Source: Pseudohongiella sp. (GTDB lineage Bacteria > Pseudomonadota > Gammaproteobacteria > Pseudomonadales > Pseudohongiellaceae). Taken from it: DNA of 64,000 nucleotides. Of this stretch, positions 52,873-63,262 are shown piece after piece; position 1 is the stretch's first letter; the number at the start of each line of letters is the position of its first letter. The position numbers were made by a program, and so were the translations under genes. Location of the stretch: contig JABMOK010000023.1 of the NCBI GenBank assembly GCA_013204155.1, forward strand, positions 1 to 64,000, given 5' to 3'. The notes under the pieces are model-generated. The model ran no database searches and was not told where the DNA came from. It was given only the letters and a program-made list of their open reading frames with translations.

Positions 52873-55800
52873 ATGCTACGTAAATTCGTCGTGATTCTGA
52901 CCCTGCTGCTATGCAGCATGGCGACACAGGTTTATGCCCTGGGGCTTGGCGCTGTATCCGTAGAGTCGTCGCTGAATCAGCCGCTACGGGTTCGTATCGA
53001 GTTGTTACAACTAGGCGACACCAGACTTCAGGACGTCAATGTCCAAATGGCGTCTACCGATGATTTTCAACGCTTTAATATTGATCGTGTTGGTTTCTTG
53101 TCCAATGTCCGTTTCAGCCTGCAAGCCATGGCAACGGGTAATGCCGTAATTCTCACTTCCAATCAGATCGTGCGCGAGCCTTATCTTAGTTTCATTCTGG
53201 AAACCCGCTGGCCGAGTGGTCGCTTGTTGAGCGAGCATACTATTCTGTTAGATCTTCCCGTGTTCGATGAGCAACAAGCTACGCCAGCAGTAAGACAGCC
53301 CATAAGCCCGATTCTACGACAGCCATCGACAGAGCCGCCAATTCCCCGAGCCACGGCAGAACCGGCGGCCCCCTCGGTGGTGAGCCCGGCCACATCGAAT
53401 GGCAGACAAACTAATTCTGCCGCAGACTTGCAGCCGGAACAAATTGGGCTAGCCCCGACAGCAGCAACAGAGCCGGCACCGCAGCGTACCGAGCCCGATG
53501 AAGTCGCCGTCGTTGAAGCAGCACCGACTGCCTTGGCGGAGGCTGTCGTGGAAGAAGAGCCGCTTCCCGTAGCGGCAGAGATTGCAGCGGAGGCAGAACC
53601 ACAAGTCGAAGAGGCGCCAGAGCAAGCACTCGCCCAGGAAGAAGAGCCGCAAGCAGAAGTCGCGATAGAGGAAGAGTCGGTCGAGGAAATTGCCGCGGTA
53701 GTAGAGGCTGTGCCCGAACCTGCAGCACAGACAGCGCAAGCAATCGAAACAAGCAGCACAGACACGCTTTCTGCCATTGCCTTACAGGTCAGACCGGATA
53801 GTTCCGTGACCCTGCAGCAAACCATGCTGGCGATACAGCAGCTTAACCCTGATGCCTTTGCCGATGGCAATATTAACCGTTTGCAGAGCGGTCGAGTTTT
53901 GCGGATTCCTACTCTGGCAGAAATTCAGGCCATTGATGCGCGAGAAGCTGTCGATGAAGTAGCACGGCAGAGCCAGCAAATTGCACAGGCCGCCGATATT
54001 CAACCCTTGGCAGCGCCAGCTGATACAAGCCCGGTACAAGACGATGCCCAGCAGGGGCGACTCAGTGTGGTTGACAGTGACGCCGAGCTGATCGATGGCC
54101 CTGCAGGGGCAGGGCTTGATGCTGCAGAGATTGCGCAGCTGGATGAGCGAATAGTCGAGCTGGAAAGCCTGTTAGCCGTGAGTCAGGACGATGCTGATCG
54201 AGCAAGAATCGAGAGAGAAGAGCTGGATCGGCGTTTACAAAATCTGGAATCGCAGATAGCGGCGGCAGAGGAAATTATTCGCCTACAAGACATTCAGTTA
54301 GCACAACTTCAGGACTCCTTGGCGGCAGCGGCGGCAATTGCACAGCAGCAGGCGGCTCTGGCCGCAGAGACAGCGCAGGCGAGAGATGCGTCAAGCAGTC
54401 TGGTCGATGACCTGATTCGAAGCCTGGGTGCGAATAACATCGTTATGATCATTGTCGTGGCGCTGATAATTCTGCTGTTGGTGGTGTTATTGCTGCGTCG
54501 AAATCGTGCGGCGAAACATGACGATGAAGAGATCGATGAAATTGCCGAGCAGGCCTTCGACGCTTCCGATGACAGCAATCTGGATGCGGAACACTCTGAA
54601 CCAGAATCGGAATTCGAGGATTTCGATGCGGCGGATTTAGATGATGAATTAAGTGGAATTATCGACGCCGGTGACGATCTTGCGGACCAGCAGAGAACCC
54701 AGGCTGTGGAGGGTGATGATTTAGATCTGCCAAGCGATAACAGCGATGCCGCTACCCTGGATGTACTCTCCAGAGCTACTCGATTCGCAGAGGCAAATCA
54801 ATTTGATAGTGCTGTCAGTCTGCTGAATACTTTCCTGGGCCAGCAGCAGGATAATCCCGCTATAAGACAGAAGCTTGATGAGGTTCTGGCGACGCAAGCG
54901 GAGTATCTGGCAAAGGAGCAGCGCGCCGCAGAGGAAGCCAAATCTTTCCTCGATCACCTGGGTATCGACATTGACGCATTTGACGACGACGAAGTTTTTG
55001 GCAGTACGGGTGATCAAGCCGCCACAGTAGAAGACGAAAGCACAAAGGCTGAAAGCGAACTACTGGAAGACCAAGACATAGACGAAGACGACATAGACGA
55101 CATAGACGACATAGACGACATAGACGACATAGAAATTATCGAAATTCTTGAGCCAGATGAAATAGACGTGACGGAAGATTTGGCGACTGACAAGCCAGCG
55201 CTTGCTGTAGAAGAAGTCAGTAAAGATGCCGCCGAAGATAGCGGAGGTAATGCGGAAGAAATAGAGAGCGTTGCTTATAGTCCAGATGATTTTACGGATG
55301 ATTCTGCCGCAGGCACGGCCAACGACATGAAAGATCTGGAGATCGATACGCTGGAATTCGATATCGATCCTACACCAGAAATAGCCGCAGATCCGCAGGC
55401 GGAAACCGAAGAGAAATTGGATCTGGAAACATTCTCTTTCCTTGCCGAGGGTGATGACGCAGCGCCAGACGCTTCTGTGGACGAAGAATCTGAGAGCGAG
55501 GTCGAATTTGCTGGCATAGACTTCGACTTCGATGAAGAGGATATCGAGGAAGAAACCAGCAGCGCGGAGCTCGCGGAAAAAGAAAAAGAAAAAGAACTGG
55601 AAACTTTCGATTTTGATCTGGATGGAGATTCTACCAAGACAGTGGTAGAGGTGCCGGACACAGCCGCAGAATCTATCGAGTTGGAAGATGATGATTTTGA
55701 TCTGGATGAATTTGATTTAGAGGTGGCAATGCCAGAGGGGGATTCAGCGAGTGTGAATGAAGAGTTGCCTGTCGATGTTACTGACACTGACACTGATGAT

Positions 55801-56052
55801 GACCTGGAATTTCTTTCCGATGACTTTGAGCTTAAGCTCGACACAGATGATGAGATCGAAGAAATAGAGCTGCTGCCTGACTATGATGAATCAGAATCGG
55901 CGACTAAACTTGAGCTGGCCTATGCCTATCAAAAGATGGGCGATCCCGAGGGGGCCAAAGAAATACTTCGCGAAGTCATTAGAGAAGGCAATGACGAGCA
56001 AATCACGGAAGCGAAAGCGCTTTTGAATTCGATAGCCGCCGCTGCCGAATAA
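52873..56052 (+). CDS. fimV: FimV/HubP-like polar protein
   Basis: Signal peptide, LGLGAVSVESSLNQPLRVRIEL, LysM-like segment, single TM (IVMIIVVALIILLLVVLLL), acidic region, FimV C-terminal TPR (KLELAYAYQKMGDPEGAKEILREV). Confidence 0.93.
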   Translation: MLRKFVVILTLLLCSMATQVYALGLGAVSVESSLNQPLRVRIELLQLGDTRLQDVNVQMASTDDFQRFNIDRVGFLSNVRFSLQAMATGNAVILTSNQIVREPYLSFILETRWPSGRLLSEHTILLDLPVFDEQQATPAVRQPISPILRQPSTEPPIPRATAEPAAPSVVSPATSNGRQTNSAADLQPEQIGLAPTAATEPAPQRTEPDEVAVVEAAPTALAEAVVEEEPLPVAAEIAAEAEPQVEEAPEQALAQEEEPQAEVAIEEESVEEIAAVVEAVPEPAAQTAQAIETSSTDTLSAIALQVRPDSSVTLQQTMLAIQQLNPDAFADGNINRLQSGRVLRIPTLAEIQAIDAREAVDEVARQSQQIAQAADIQPLAAPADTSPVQDDAQQGRLSVVDSDAELIDGPAGAGLDAAEIAQLDERIVELESLLAVSQDDADRARIEREELDRRLQNLESQIAAAEEIIRLQDIQLAQLQDSLAAAAAIAQQQAALAAETAQARDASSSLVDDLIRSLGANNIVMIIVVALIILLLVVLLLRRNRAAKHDDEEIDEIAEQAFDASDDSNLDAEHSEPESEFEDFDAADLDDELSGIIDAGDDLADQQRTQAVEGDDLDLPSDNSDAATLDVLSRATRFAEANQFDSAVSLLNTFLGQQQDNPAIRQKLDEVLATQAEYLAKEQRAAEEAKSFLDHLGIDIDAFDDDEVFGSTGDQAATVEDESTKAESELLEDQDIDEDDIDDIDDIDDIDDIEIIEILEPDEIDVTEDLATDKPALAVEEVSKDAAEDSGGNAEEIESVAYSPDDFTDDSAAGTANDMKDLEIDTLEFDIDPTPEIAADPQAETEEKLDLETFSFLAEGDDAAPDASVDEESESEVEFAGIDFDFDEEDIEEETSSAELAEKEKEKELETFDFDLDGDSTKTVVEVPDTAAESIELEDDDFDLDEFDLEVAMPEGDSASVNEELPVDVTDTDTDDDLEFLSDDFELKLDTDDEIEEIELLPDYDESESATKLELAYAYQKMGDPEGAKEILREVIREGNDEQITEAKALLNSIAAAAE
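55087..55131 (+). repeat. 9-bp coding microsatellite x5 (Asp-Asp-Ile) in fimV
   Basis: (gacgacata)x5, perfect. Confidence 0.97.
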
Positions 56053-56076
56053 TTTGACGACGTCTGATTCTGAACA

Positions 56077-56907
56077 GTGCCTGCTTCCGAACAAATTCCC
56101 CAGGCCAGTTACCGTATTGCACTGGGAGTGGAATACGAGGGAACTCACTACTCTGGTTGGCAGAGACAATTATCTCCGCTGCAAGAAACCGTTCAACAAC
56201 ATGTTGAACGCGCCTTAAGTCAAATTGCCAACCGACAAGTAAGCGTGATTTGTGCGGGCCGAACTGAAGCGGGCGTACACGCGACTTGCCAGGTAATACA
56301 TTTTGATTGTGCAATCGATCGCGGGACAAAAGCCTGGGTAGTGGGGAGTAATAGCCTGCTGCCAGATTCAATTCGAATTCTGTGGGCGAAAAATGTAAGC
56401 GCCGATTTTCATGCTCGTTTCAGCGCGACCTCACGGCGTTATTTTTATTTGATCTACCAGAGGAAGATTGCATCAGTCATGTTTGCCGGGCGCATTAGCC
56501 ACGAACGCGCACCGTTAGACCTGGATGCGATGAATGCCGCCGCCCAATTCTTGCCAGGCGAACGGGATTTCAGTGCTTTTCGTGCGGCCGGATGCCAATC
56601 AAAGTCTGCAAATCGAAATATTATGCACGCCAGGCTATACCAAGAGGGCAGCCTTATCGTTTTCGATATACAGGCGAATGCCTTCTTGCAGCATATGGTC
56701 AGAAATATTATAGGCTCGCTGTTGGTGGTGGGGAGAGGACAGCAGAGTCCTGGCTGGATCGACGAGTTGCTGCAAGGAAAGGACCGATCACGGGCTGGGA
56801 AAACCGCTTCGCCCCACGGCTTATATCTGGTTGGTGTGAACTATCCGCCGCAATTCGAAATTCCGGGAGAATTTTCTGCCCCGGGATTTTTAGCCGCGAG
56901 TGCATAG
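56077..56907 (+). CDS. truA: tRNA pseudouridine(38-40) synthase
   Basis: GVEYEGTHYSGWQRQ, AGRTEAGVHATCQVIHFD. Confidence 0.97.
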   Translation: MPASEQIPQASYRIALGVEYEGTHYSGWQRQLSPLQETVQQHVERALSQIANRQVSVICAGRTEAGVHATCQVIHFDCAIDRGTKAWVVGSNSLLPDSIRILWAKNVSADFHARFSATSRRYFYLIYQRKIASVMFAGRISHERAPLDLDAMNAAAQFLPGERDFSAFRAAGCQSKSANRNIMHARLYQEGSLIVFDIQANAFLQHMVRNIIGSLLVVGRGQQSPGWIDELLQGKDRSRAGKTASPHGLYLVGVNYPPQFEIPGEFSAPGFLAASA

Positions 56908-56963
56908 GCTCTGCCCTGTGAATTTGTTAGAATGCCGATCTTTCATCACTGCTAAGACCTGCC

Positions 56964-57596
56964 TTGCAAAATATCTGGATTAAAATTTGTGGTATTACCC
57001 GACAACAAGATGCGTTGTCGGCCGCTGAACTGGGCGCAGATGCAATCGGTGTGATGCTGTATGGGGGAAGTTCACGGGCCGTACGAGCGGATCAACTGGC
57101 TGAAATCCTTAAAGATATCCCGCCGGTGGTCAAGGTTGTTGCAGTTTTTTTCGATGCCTCAAGGGCCGAGGTAGAGGCCGCACTTGAGACCGGCTTGATT
57201 GATGTATTGCAGTTTCATGGCAGCGAAACGGCTGAATTTTGTGAGTCATTCAGGGTTCCGTATATGAAAGCAATCCAGGTTCGTGCAGACGATGATTTGG
57301 TGTCGCGTATCGAAGGCTACCAATCGGCAGAATTTATATTATTGGACAACTATGATCCCTTATCTCCCGGGGGTACCGGAAAAACTTTCGATTGGACCCT
57401 GGTAAATTCACTGGCCCGGGAGTTGAAGGTAAAATTGGTGCTGGCCGGCGGCTTGAATCCAGACAACATCAAGGCGGCTATCAAGGTAGTGCAGCCCTTT
57501 GGCGTGGATGTAAGCAGCGGTGTAGAGGCGAGCAAGGGGATTAAGGATTTAAGCAAGATGAAACTGTTTATCGAAGGAGCAAGGGCTGGTGGTTAA
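56964..57596 (+). CDS. trpF: Phosphoribosylanthranilate isomerase
   Basis: [40 protein letters not shown]. Confidence 0.97.
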   Translation: MQNIWIKICGITRQQDALSAAELGADAIGVMLYGGSSRAVRADQLAEILKDIPPVVKVVAVFFDASRAEVEAALETGLIDVLQFHGSETAEFCESFRVPYMKAIQVRADDDLVSRIEGYQSAEFILLDNYDPLSPGGTGKTFDWTLVNSLARELKVKLVLAGGLNPDNIKAAIKVVQPFGVDVSSGVEASKGIKDLSKMKLFIEGARAGG

Positions 57597-58854
57597 GCAT
57601 GAAGGAGTTGGCACAGAGGCCAGCGCAACAGGCGTCGATGGACCTGAAGGTGAGGATTCGAGGTTTGATGGGCCGGATGAAACCGGTCATTTTGGATCCT
57701 ATGGCGGGATATTTGTTGGTGAAACCCTGATAGCGGCGGTTGAAGAACTCGCTCAGGTTTATAAAGAGGTTTCCGCGGATACCGAGTTCTGGGATGAGTT
57801 TGATTATGACCTTAAACATTATGTTGGCAGGCCATCGCCCCTGTATTTTGCGCAGCGGCTTACTGAGGCCAGCGGTGGCGCCAGAATATATTTGAAGCGT
57901 GAAGATTTAAACCATACCGGCGCACACAAAATCAATAATACCATCGGCCAGGCTTTGCTGGCCAAGCGCATGGGCAAGACCCGAATCATTGCAGAAACGG
58001 GCGCCGGTCAACATGGTGTGGCCAGTGCCACTGTTGCCGCAAGACTGGGGCTGGAATGTCATGTCTATATGGGCGCTGAAGACATTATTCGGCAGGCACC
58101 GAATGTATACAGGATGAAACTGCTAGGTGCCGAAGTGATCTCTGTCGAATCCGGTTCGCGGACACTCAAGGACGCCATGAATGAGGCCCTGCGGGACTGG
58201 GCTAGCAATGTGGATAACACCTATTACATCATTGGTACGGCAGCCGGGCCTCACCCTTACCCCTTGCTGGTTCGGGATTTTCAATGCGTGATCGGCCGTG
58301 AGGCGCGAGCGCAATCATTGGAACAGATGGGGAGATTGCCGGATGCCCTGGTTGCCTGTTTCGGCGGCGGCTCAAATGCCATTGGCTTGTTTCACCCTTT
58401 TCTAAAAGATGCATCGGTAGCGATGTATGGGGTGGAGGCCGGCGGGCACGGGCTCGAGACCGGTGAGCATGCGGCGCCTTTGAGTGCCGGCAGGCCCGGC
58501 GTGTTGCACGGTAACAGAACTTATCTGATGACGGATGCAGGGGGCCAAATCCTGGAGACTCATTCGGTGTCCGCCGGTCTCGACTACCCCGGAGTTGGGC
58601 CGGAACATTCCTGGTTAAAAGATATACACCGGGTGAATTATGTTGTTGCGACAGATGTAGAAGCCATGCAGGCATTTCATCAGCTGACGCTTTTAGAAGG
58701 CATTATTCCAGCCTTGGAGTCCAGTCATGCGGTTGCCTATGGGGTAAAACTCGCGGGGCAGATGGATGCAGACAAGAACATCATCATCAATTTGTCCGGT
58801 CGCGGTGATAAAGATATCGAAACAGTAGCGCGTATCGAAGGCATTACACTGTAG
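57589..58854 (+). CDS. trpB: Tryptophan synthase beta chain
   Basis: [53 protein letters not shown]. Confidence 0.98.
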   Translation: MVKHEGVGTEASATGVDGPEGEDSRFDGPDETGHFGSYGGIFVGETLIAAVEELAQVYKEVSADTEFWDEFDYDLKHYVGRPSPLYFAQRLTEASGGARIYLKREDLNHTGAHKINNTIGQALLAKRMGKTRIIAETGAGQHGVASATVAARLGLECHVYMGAEDIIRQAPNVYRMKLLGAEVISVESGSRTLKDAMNEALRDWASNVDNTYYIIGTAAGPHPYPLLVRDFQCVIGREARAQSLEQMGRLPDALVACFGGGSNAIGLFHPFLKDASVAMYGVEAGGHGLETGEHAAPLSAGRPGVLHGNRTYLMTDAGGQILETHSVSAGLDYPGVGPEHSWLKDIHRVNYVVATDVEAMQAFHQLTLLEGIIPALESSHAVAYGVKLAGQMDADKNIIINLSGRGDKDIETVARIEGITL

Positions 58855-58897
58855 CGTTAATTAGAGAAAGCGAAAGCGAGAGTTGAAGTAAGAAACG

Positions 58898-59716
58898 ATG
58901 AGCAGAATACAAGGAATAGCCAGGCAGAATGCCGAAGCGGGCAGGAAGTTATTAATCCCCTATCTGGTAGCGGGTGATCCGAATCTGGCAAGCACTGTGG
59001 CGCTTATGCATTCGCTGGTAGAGTGCGGTGCAGACATTATCGAGTTGGGCATTCCCTTTAGTGATCCCTCCGCCGATGGTCCGGTTATCCAGCGCGGGGT
59101 CGAACGCTCACTGAGCAAGGGCACGACATTGCAAGGTGTGCTGGATATGGTCGCACAATTCCGCACTTTGAATTCAGCAACCCCGATCGTGCTGATGGGT
59201 TATCTAAACCCCATTGAGATAATGGGCTATGGAAATTTTGTCGAGAAAGCCAGCAATGCTGGAGTCGATGGGGTATTGATAGTGGACATGCCGCCGGCGG
59301 AATCCGATGCGTTGTATACTCAGTTACAAGCGCAGGGTATCGATACTATCTTTCTGGTGGCGCCCACGACTCGCGATGCGCGTCTGCCGACGATTTGTGA
59401 TCACAGCTCCGGTTATCTGTATTATGTATCGCTAAAAGGAGTAACCGGCGCGGCACTTACTGATTACGATTCGGTAACAGCAAACATCGAGAAACTACGG
59501 GGCTTCACTGATTTACCCATCGTAGTCGGCTTTGGAATAAAAGATGCTGACAGCGCGGCCGCCATGGGGCGGTTATCGGATGGTATAATCATCGGCAGCG
59601 CGCTGGTTGAAAAAATTGCACAATTGGCCGATCAAGAACAGCAGGACGATGCCTTGGTAGCGCAAACTACAGCCGTCATCGCTGCCGCGAGAGAAGCGTT
59701 GAATAACATCAGATAG
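58898..59716 (+). CDS. trpA: Tryptophan synthase alpha chain
   Basis: IELGIPFSDPSADGPVIQRG, LIVDMPPAES, YYVSLKGVTGA. Confidence 0.98.
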   Translation: MSRIQGIARQNAEAGRKLLIPYLVAGDPNLASTVALMHSLVECGADIIELGIPFSDPSADGPVIQRGVERSLSKGTTLQGVLDMVAQFRTLNSATPIVLMGYLNPIEIMGYGNFVEKASNAGVDGVLIVDMPPAESDALYTQLQAQGIDTIFLVAPTTRDARLPTICDHSSGYLYYVSLKGVTGAALTDYDSVTANIEKLRGFTDLPIVVGFGIKDADSAAAMGRLSDGIIIGSALVEKIAQLADQEQQDDALVAQTTAVIAAAREALNNIR

Positions 59717-59749
59717 CCTCTGCAAGCTATCGAATAGATGGATTAAAAA

Positions 59750-60619
59750 ATGAGTTGGATCAACAAGATATTACCCTCAATAGCCAATGCTCCCGGCGCG
59801 GCCAAGCGCGGTACGGTGCCGGAAGGGGTTTGGAAGAAGTGTCCTCGCTGTGATGCCATGCTGTACAAGAAATCCTTGAGTGAAAACTTCGATGTCTGCC
59901 CTAAATGTGATCATCATCTGCGCATCACGGCGCGCCGAAGGATTGAGCTATTCCTCGATGCGGGGCAGCAACAGGAACTGAGTCCCGATATGGAACCCGT
60001 TGATCTGCTGAAATTTAAGGATTTAAAGAAATACAAGGACCGTATCACGGCCGCCCAAAAAAGCACCGGCGAAAAAGACGCGCTGGTGGTGGTAAAGGGG
60101 AAGCTGCAGGGTAATCCGCTGGTGGTGGCGGCTTTCGAGTTCAGCTTCATCGGTGGCTCTATGGGCGCCGTGGTTGGCGAGAAATTCACCCAGGCGGTAA
60201 ATACTTGCATCGACGAAGGCTTGCCACTGGTTTGTTTTTCAACCAGCGGTGGCGCGCGTATGCAGGAAGCGCTGATTTCTTTGATGCAAATGGCGAAAAC
60301 ATCAGCCGCCTTGGAAAAGTTAAAACAACATTCCCTGCCTTATATCTCCGTAATGGTAGATCCGGTTTATGGGGGTGTTTCAGCGAGTCTTGCGATACTC
60401 GGCGATGTGAATGTCGCCGAGCCTAATGCCCTGGTAGGGTTTACCGGTCCGGATGTTATTCGTCAAACCGTAAGAGTAAAACTACCCGAGGGGTTTCAGC
60501 GCAGTGAGTTTTTGTTAGAGCACGGCGCTATCGATATGATTGTTCATCGACGAGATTTGCGCGATAAAATTGCTTCATTGCTGGATAAGCTTCTGTACTA
60601 TCGACGAGCCGGAAGCTGA
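59750..60619 (+). CDS. accD: Acetyl-CoA carboxylase carboxyltransferase subunit beta
   Basis: Zinc finger CPRCD...[26 protein letters not shown]. Confidence 0.98.
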   Translation: MSWINKILPSIANAPGAAKRGTVPEGVWKKCPRCDAMLYKKSLSENFDVCPKCDHHLRITARRRIELFLDAGQQQELSPDMEPVDLLKFKDLKKYKDRITAAQKSTGEKDALVVVKGKLQGNPLVVAAFEFSFIGGSMGAVVGEKFTQAVNTCIDEGLPLVCFSTSGGARMQEALISLMQMAKTSAALEKLKQHSLPYISVMVDPVYGGVSASLAILGDVNVAEPNALVGFTGPDVIRQTVRVKLPEGFQRSEFLLEHGAIDMIVHRRDLRDKIASLLDKLLYYRRAGS

Positions 60620-60635
60620 GCTCCCGTTACCTCTT

Positions 60636-60667
60636 CTATCGATTCAGGACACTATCGATTCAGGACA
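60636..60667. repeat. 16-bp perfect tandem duplication
   Basis: (ctatcgattcaggaca)x2. Confidence 0.95.
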
Positions 60668-60682
60668 CTACTACTAGATAGC

Positions 60683-61981
60683 ATGCTGACACTAGAAAGC
60701 TCACTGGAGAACTGGCTTAAGTATATTGCTTCGGTTCACCCGCGTGAGATTGAACTTGGTCTGGAGCGAATACATCGTGTCGCCAGGCGCTTAAAACTGG
60801 CCAAACCCGCCGCTGTGGTTATTACCGTAGCAGGAACCAATGGCAAAGGATCCTGCGTTGCCACCCTGGAAGCGGTGTTGCAACAAGCGGGTTACAAAAC
60901 CGGCGCCTATACCTCACCCCATATCCAGTATTTCAATGAGCGCATCAGAGTCGCCGCAGCGCCGGTGGCCGATCAAGACATAGTGGCCGCATTGGCGGAA
61001 ATTGATCGCTGTAGGGAAGATGAGTCCCTTAGCTATTTTGAATTCGCAACGCTTGCCGCGCTATTGATCTTCAAGCAGGCGGGGGTCGATGTTGCGCTGC
61101 TGGAGGTTGGTCTCGGCGGCCGTCTGGATGCGGTAAATATTATCGATCCGGATGTGGCGTTGATCACTAATATCAGCATCGATCATGAGGATTGGTTAGG
61201 TAAGGGTGTGGAGAATATCGGGGCAGAAAAAGCCGGTATATTGCGCGCAAATACAGCGGCGGTTTTCGGTGACACCTCCCCGCCAGCGAGTATTGTTGGA
61301 AAAGCCAAAGAACTCGGGGCGCGGCTGTATGTACAGGGCACCGATTTTCGCTTCTCGAAAGCCGTTGCCGAGGAAAGCTGGCAGTGGTTTGGGGTAGATG
61401 GGGCAAATTCAGCCGTACATTTCGCTGCCTTGGAGCTGCCACGGCTTGCCTTGGCTAATGTTTCGGCTGCTCTGCAGGCCTTGATTTTATTGCCTTTGCA
61501 GTTCACGGAGGCAGATATCAATGGCGCGCTGAAAGGACTGCAGCTGGCCGGGCGTTTTGAAATTCGACGTGACCGACGAAGCGCGAAGACGGTGATATTC
61601 GATGTTGCCCATAATCAGGCCGCTGCCGCGTTGCTGGCTGAAAATCTAGCGCTATACCGGCAACAGAATCCTGCAATTGTGCAGCTTGCTGTAGTCATAG
61701 CCGTGCTGGCAGATAAAGATATAGAAGCGATGGTTACAGCCTTAGAATCCTGCACAGACATCTGGTATATTGCGCAGGTCGATGAGGCGCGTGGCATGGC
61801 TGTAGAAGAAGTGGCACAACGCATCAAAAACAGCAACAATGGCTTGCGCCTGCAGCAGTTCGGGACAGTCGGTGAAGCCTATCGAGCCGCCTGCGACCAG
61901 ACGGCAGGGAATGACCTGATTGTGGTAACAGGTTCATTCTTCACCGTTGCTGCGGTTCGGGCACTGAGCTCGCCGACTTGA
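60683..61981 (+). CDS. folC: Dihydrofolate synthase / folylpolyglutamate synthase
   Basis: VAGTNGKGSCVATLEAVLQQAGYKTGAYTSPH, GLGGRLDAVNI. Confidence 0.97.
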   Translation: MLTLESSLENWLKYIASVHPREIELGLERIHRVARRLKLAKPAAVVITVAGTNGKGSCVATLEAVLQQAGYKTGAYTSPHIQYFNERIRVAAAPVADQDIVAALAEIDRCREDESLSYFEFATLAALLIFKQAGVDVALLEVGLGGRLDAVNIIDPDVALITNISIDHEDWLGKGVENIGAEKAGILRANTAAVFGDTSPPASIVGKAKELGARLYVQGTDFRFSKAVAEESWQWFGVDGANSAVHFAALELPRLALANVSAALQALILLPLQFTEADINGALKGLQLAGRFEIRRDRRSAKTVIFDVAHNQAAAALLAENLALYRQQNPAIVQLAVVIAVLADKDIEAMVTALESCTDIWYIAQVDEARGMAVEEVAQRIKNSNNGLRLQQFGTVGEAYRAACDQTAGNDLIVVTGSFFTVAAVRALSSPT

Positions 61982-62021
61982 GTACTTATTCTTTCTTAGT
62001 GAATATCGGGGTATCTGTAGA

Positions 62022-62675
62022 TTGAAGCCAGGAACTAAACAGAGAATTGTCGGTACTGTAGTGCTGCTTGCTCTAGCTCTCATCTTTCTGCCTATCATTT
62101 TTGACGGCCAGGGCAGTTATCAAAGTCCGCTAAGCAGTCGGATACCGGCCCCTCCGCTGATTTCGATTCTTCCCGAGCCGGTAGCCGCGCGACCGGTGAT
62201 TATCGCTGATACCGAGGCTAGTGAGGTCAGCGAAGAGCCAGCGATAACTTCACCCGTAACTTCACCCATAACTTCACCCATAACTACAGATATAACTACA
62301 GATATAACTACAGATATAACTACAACTATAGCGACAGATCCACAGGCACCGATCGCCAGCCGGGTTGAAGTGACAGATTCTGAGCCAGTGTTTAGCCGTG
62401 AAATTCCGGCACTTGCCAGTACCGGTCTTCCGCAAGGCTGGAGTATACGACTGGGTTCATTTTCCGATTCGGCGAATGCCGATAAATTACTGAATCGTTT
62501 GCTCACGGCGGGTTATAGAGCTTACACACGTGACATAAGCGGCGAGCAGGAATCATTTACCGGGGTGTATGTTGGCCCTTGGTTGGAGCGAGATAAAGTC
62601 GATGAATATCAGAAGGTGCTGCAAGAAGAGTTCAGCCTGACAGGGATGGTTGTCCTTTATGAGCTTTTATTATGA
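62022..62675 (+). CDS. SPOR-domain protein (DedD-like)
   Basis: N-terminal TM after KQRIVGTVVLLALALIFLPIIFDG; C-terminal SPOR GWSIRLGSFSDSANADKLLNRLLTAGYRAYTR; TTG start. Confidence 0.88.
   Translation: MKPGTKQRIVGTVVLLALALIFLPIIFDGQGSYQSPLSSRIPAPPLISILPEPVAARPVIIADTEASEVSEEPAITSPVTSPITSPITTDITTDITTDITTTIATDPQAPIASRVEVTDSEPVFSREIPALASTGLPQGWSIRLGSFSDSANADKLLNRLLTAGYRAYTRDISGEQESFTGVYVGPWLERDKVDEYQKVLQEEFSLTGMVVLYELLL
62244..62339 (+). repeat. 12-bp in-frame tandem repeat x8 (I-T-x-x tetrapeptides)
   Basis: ITSP/VTSP/ITSP/ITTD/ITTD/ITTD/ITTT/IATD encoded by consecutive ataact... units. Confidence 0.92.
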
Positions 62676-62723
62676 ACTTTAGTGATGAACTTTAATTATG
62701 GACTTTAATTATGAACTACAAGG
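62672..62723. repeat. 13-bp imperfect tandem repeat x4 spanning the SPOR gene stop
   Basis: atgaactttagtg / atgaactttaatt / atggactttaatt / atgaactacaagg. Confidence 0.9.
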
Positions 62724-62732
62724 GCTTGAGAG

Positions 62733-63248
62733 TTGATTGATCTGCCAACGGGTTTGAATCAAGTCGATATAGCCATTCTAATTATTACAGTGCTGTCGTC
62801 GCTATTCGGTTTGTGGCGGGGATTTATCAAGGAAGTGCTTTCCTTGTTGACCTGGATAGCCGCTTTGCTGGTAGCCAGGGTGTACAGTGAATACCTGTCG
62901 GGGTGGTTGTCGGGAATGATCGACAATGATGGCATACGTTATGTGACGGCGTTTACGCTATTGTTTGTTGCGGTGATGGTGGTCGGAACCCTGATCAATT
63001 TCCTTCTGTCAAAGCTGCTCGTCGTCAACGGACTAAAATTTGCTGATCGTTTATTGGGTGGCGTGTTTGGAATCGCCAGGGGGCTAATTATCGTCCTTGT
63101 TGGTTTGTTTATTGGCAATGTATTTGTTTCAGAGACGGTGTTGTGGCAGGAATCGAAATTAATCCCCTACGGGATGACGATGATCGAGAAGTCACGAATC
63201 TTCATTGGCGATATGAACGGCGTCGATCCGACGCAAGTAGTTAATTAG
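62733..63248 (+). CDS. cvpA: CvpA family protein
   Basis: [38 protein letters not shown]; upstream of purF. Confidence 0.92.
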   Translation: MIDLPTGLNQVDIAILIITVLSSLFGLWRGFIKEVLSLLTWIAALLVARVYSEYLSGWLSGMIDNDGIRYVTAFTLLFVAVMVVGTLINFLLSKLLVVNGLKFADRLLGGVFGIARGLIIVLVGLFIGNVFVSETVLWQESKLIPYGMTMIEKSRIFIGDMNGVDPTQVVN

Positions 63249-63262
63249 TCACGGAGCATACT

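Noticed and set aside
53181-53870. 229-aa Ser/Ala-rich minus-strand ORF in fimV (also 53411..53752, 53449..53739)
   Set aside because: Antisense of an acidic low-complexity coding region; composition artefact (Glu/Ala codons read backwards).
55275-55844. 189-aa Ser-rich minus-strand ORF in fimV
   Set aside because: Antisense of Asp/Glu-rich repeats; no motifs.
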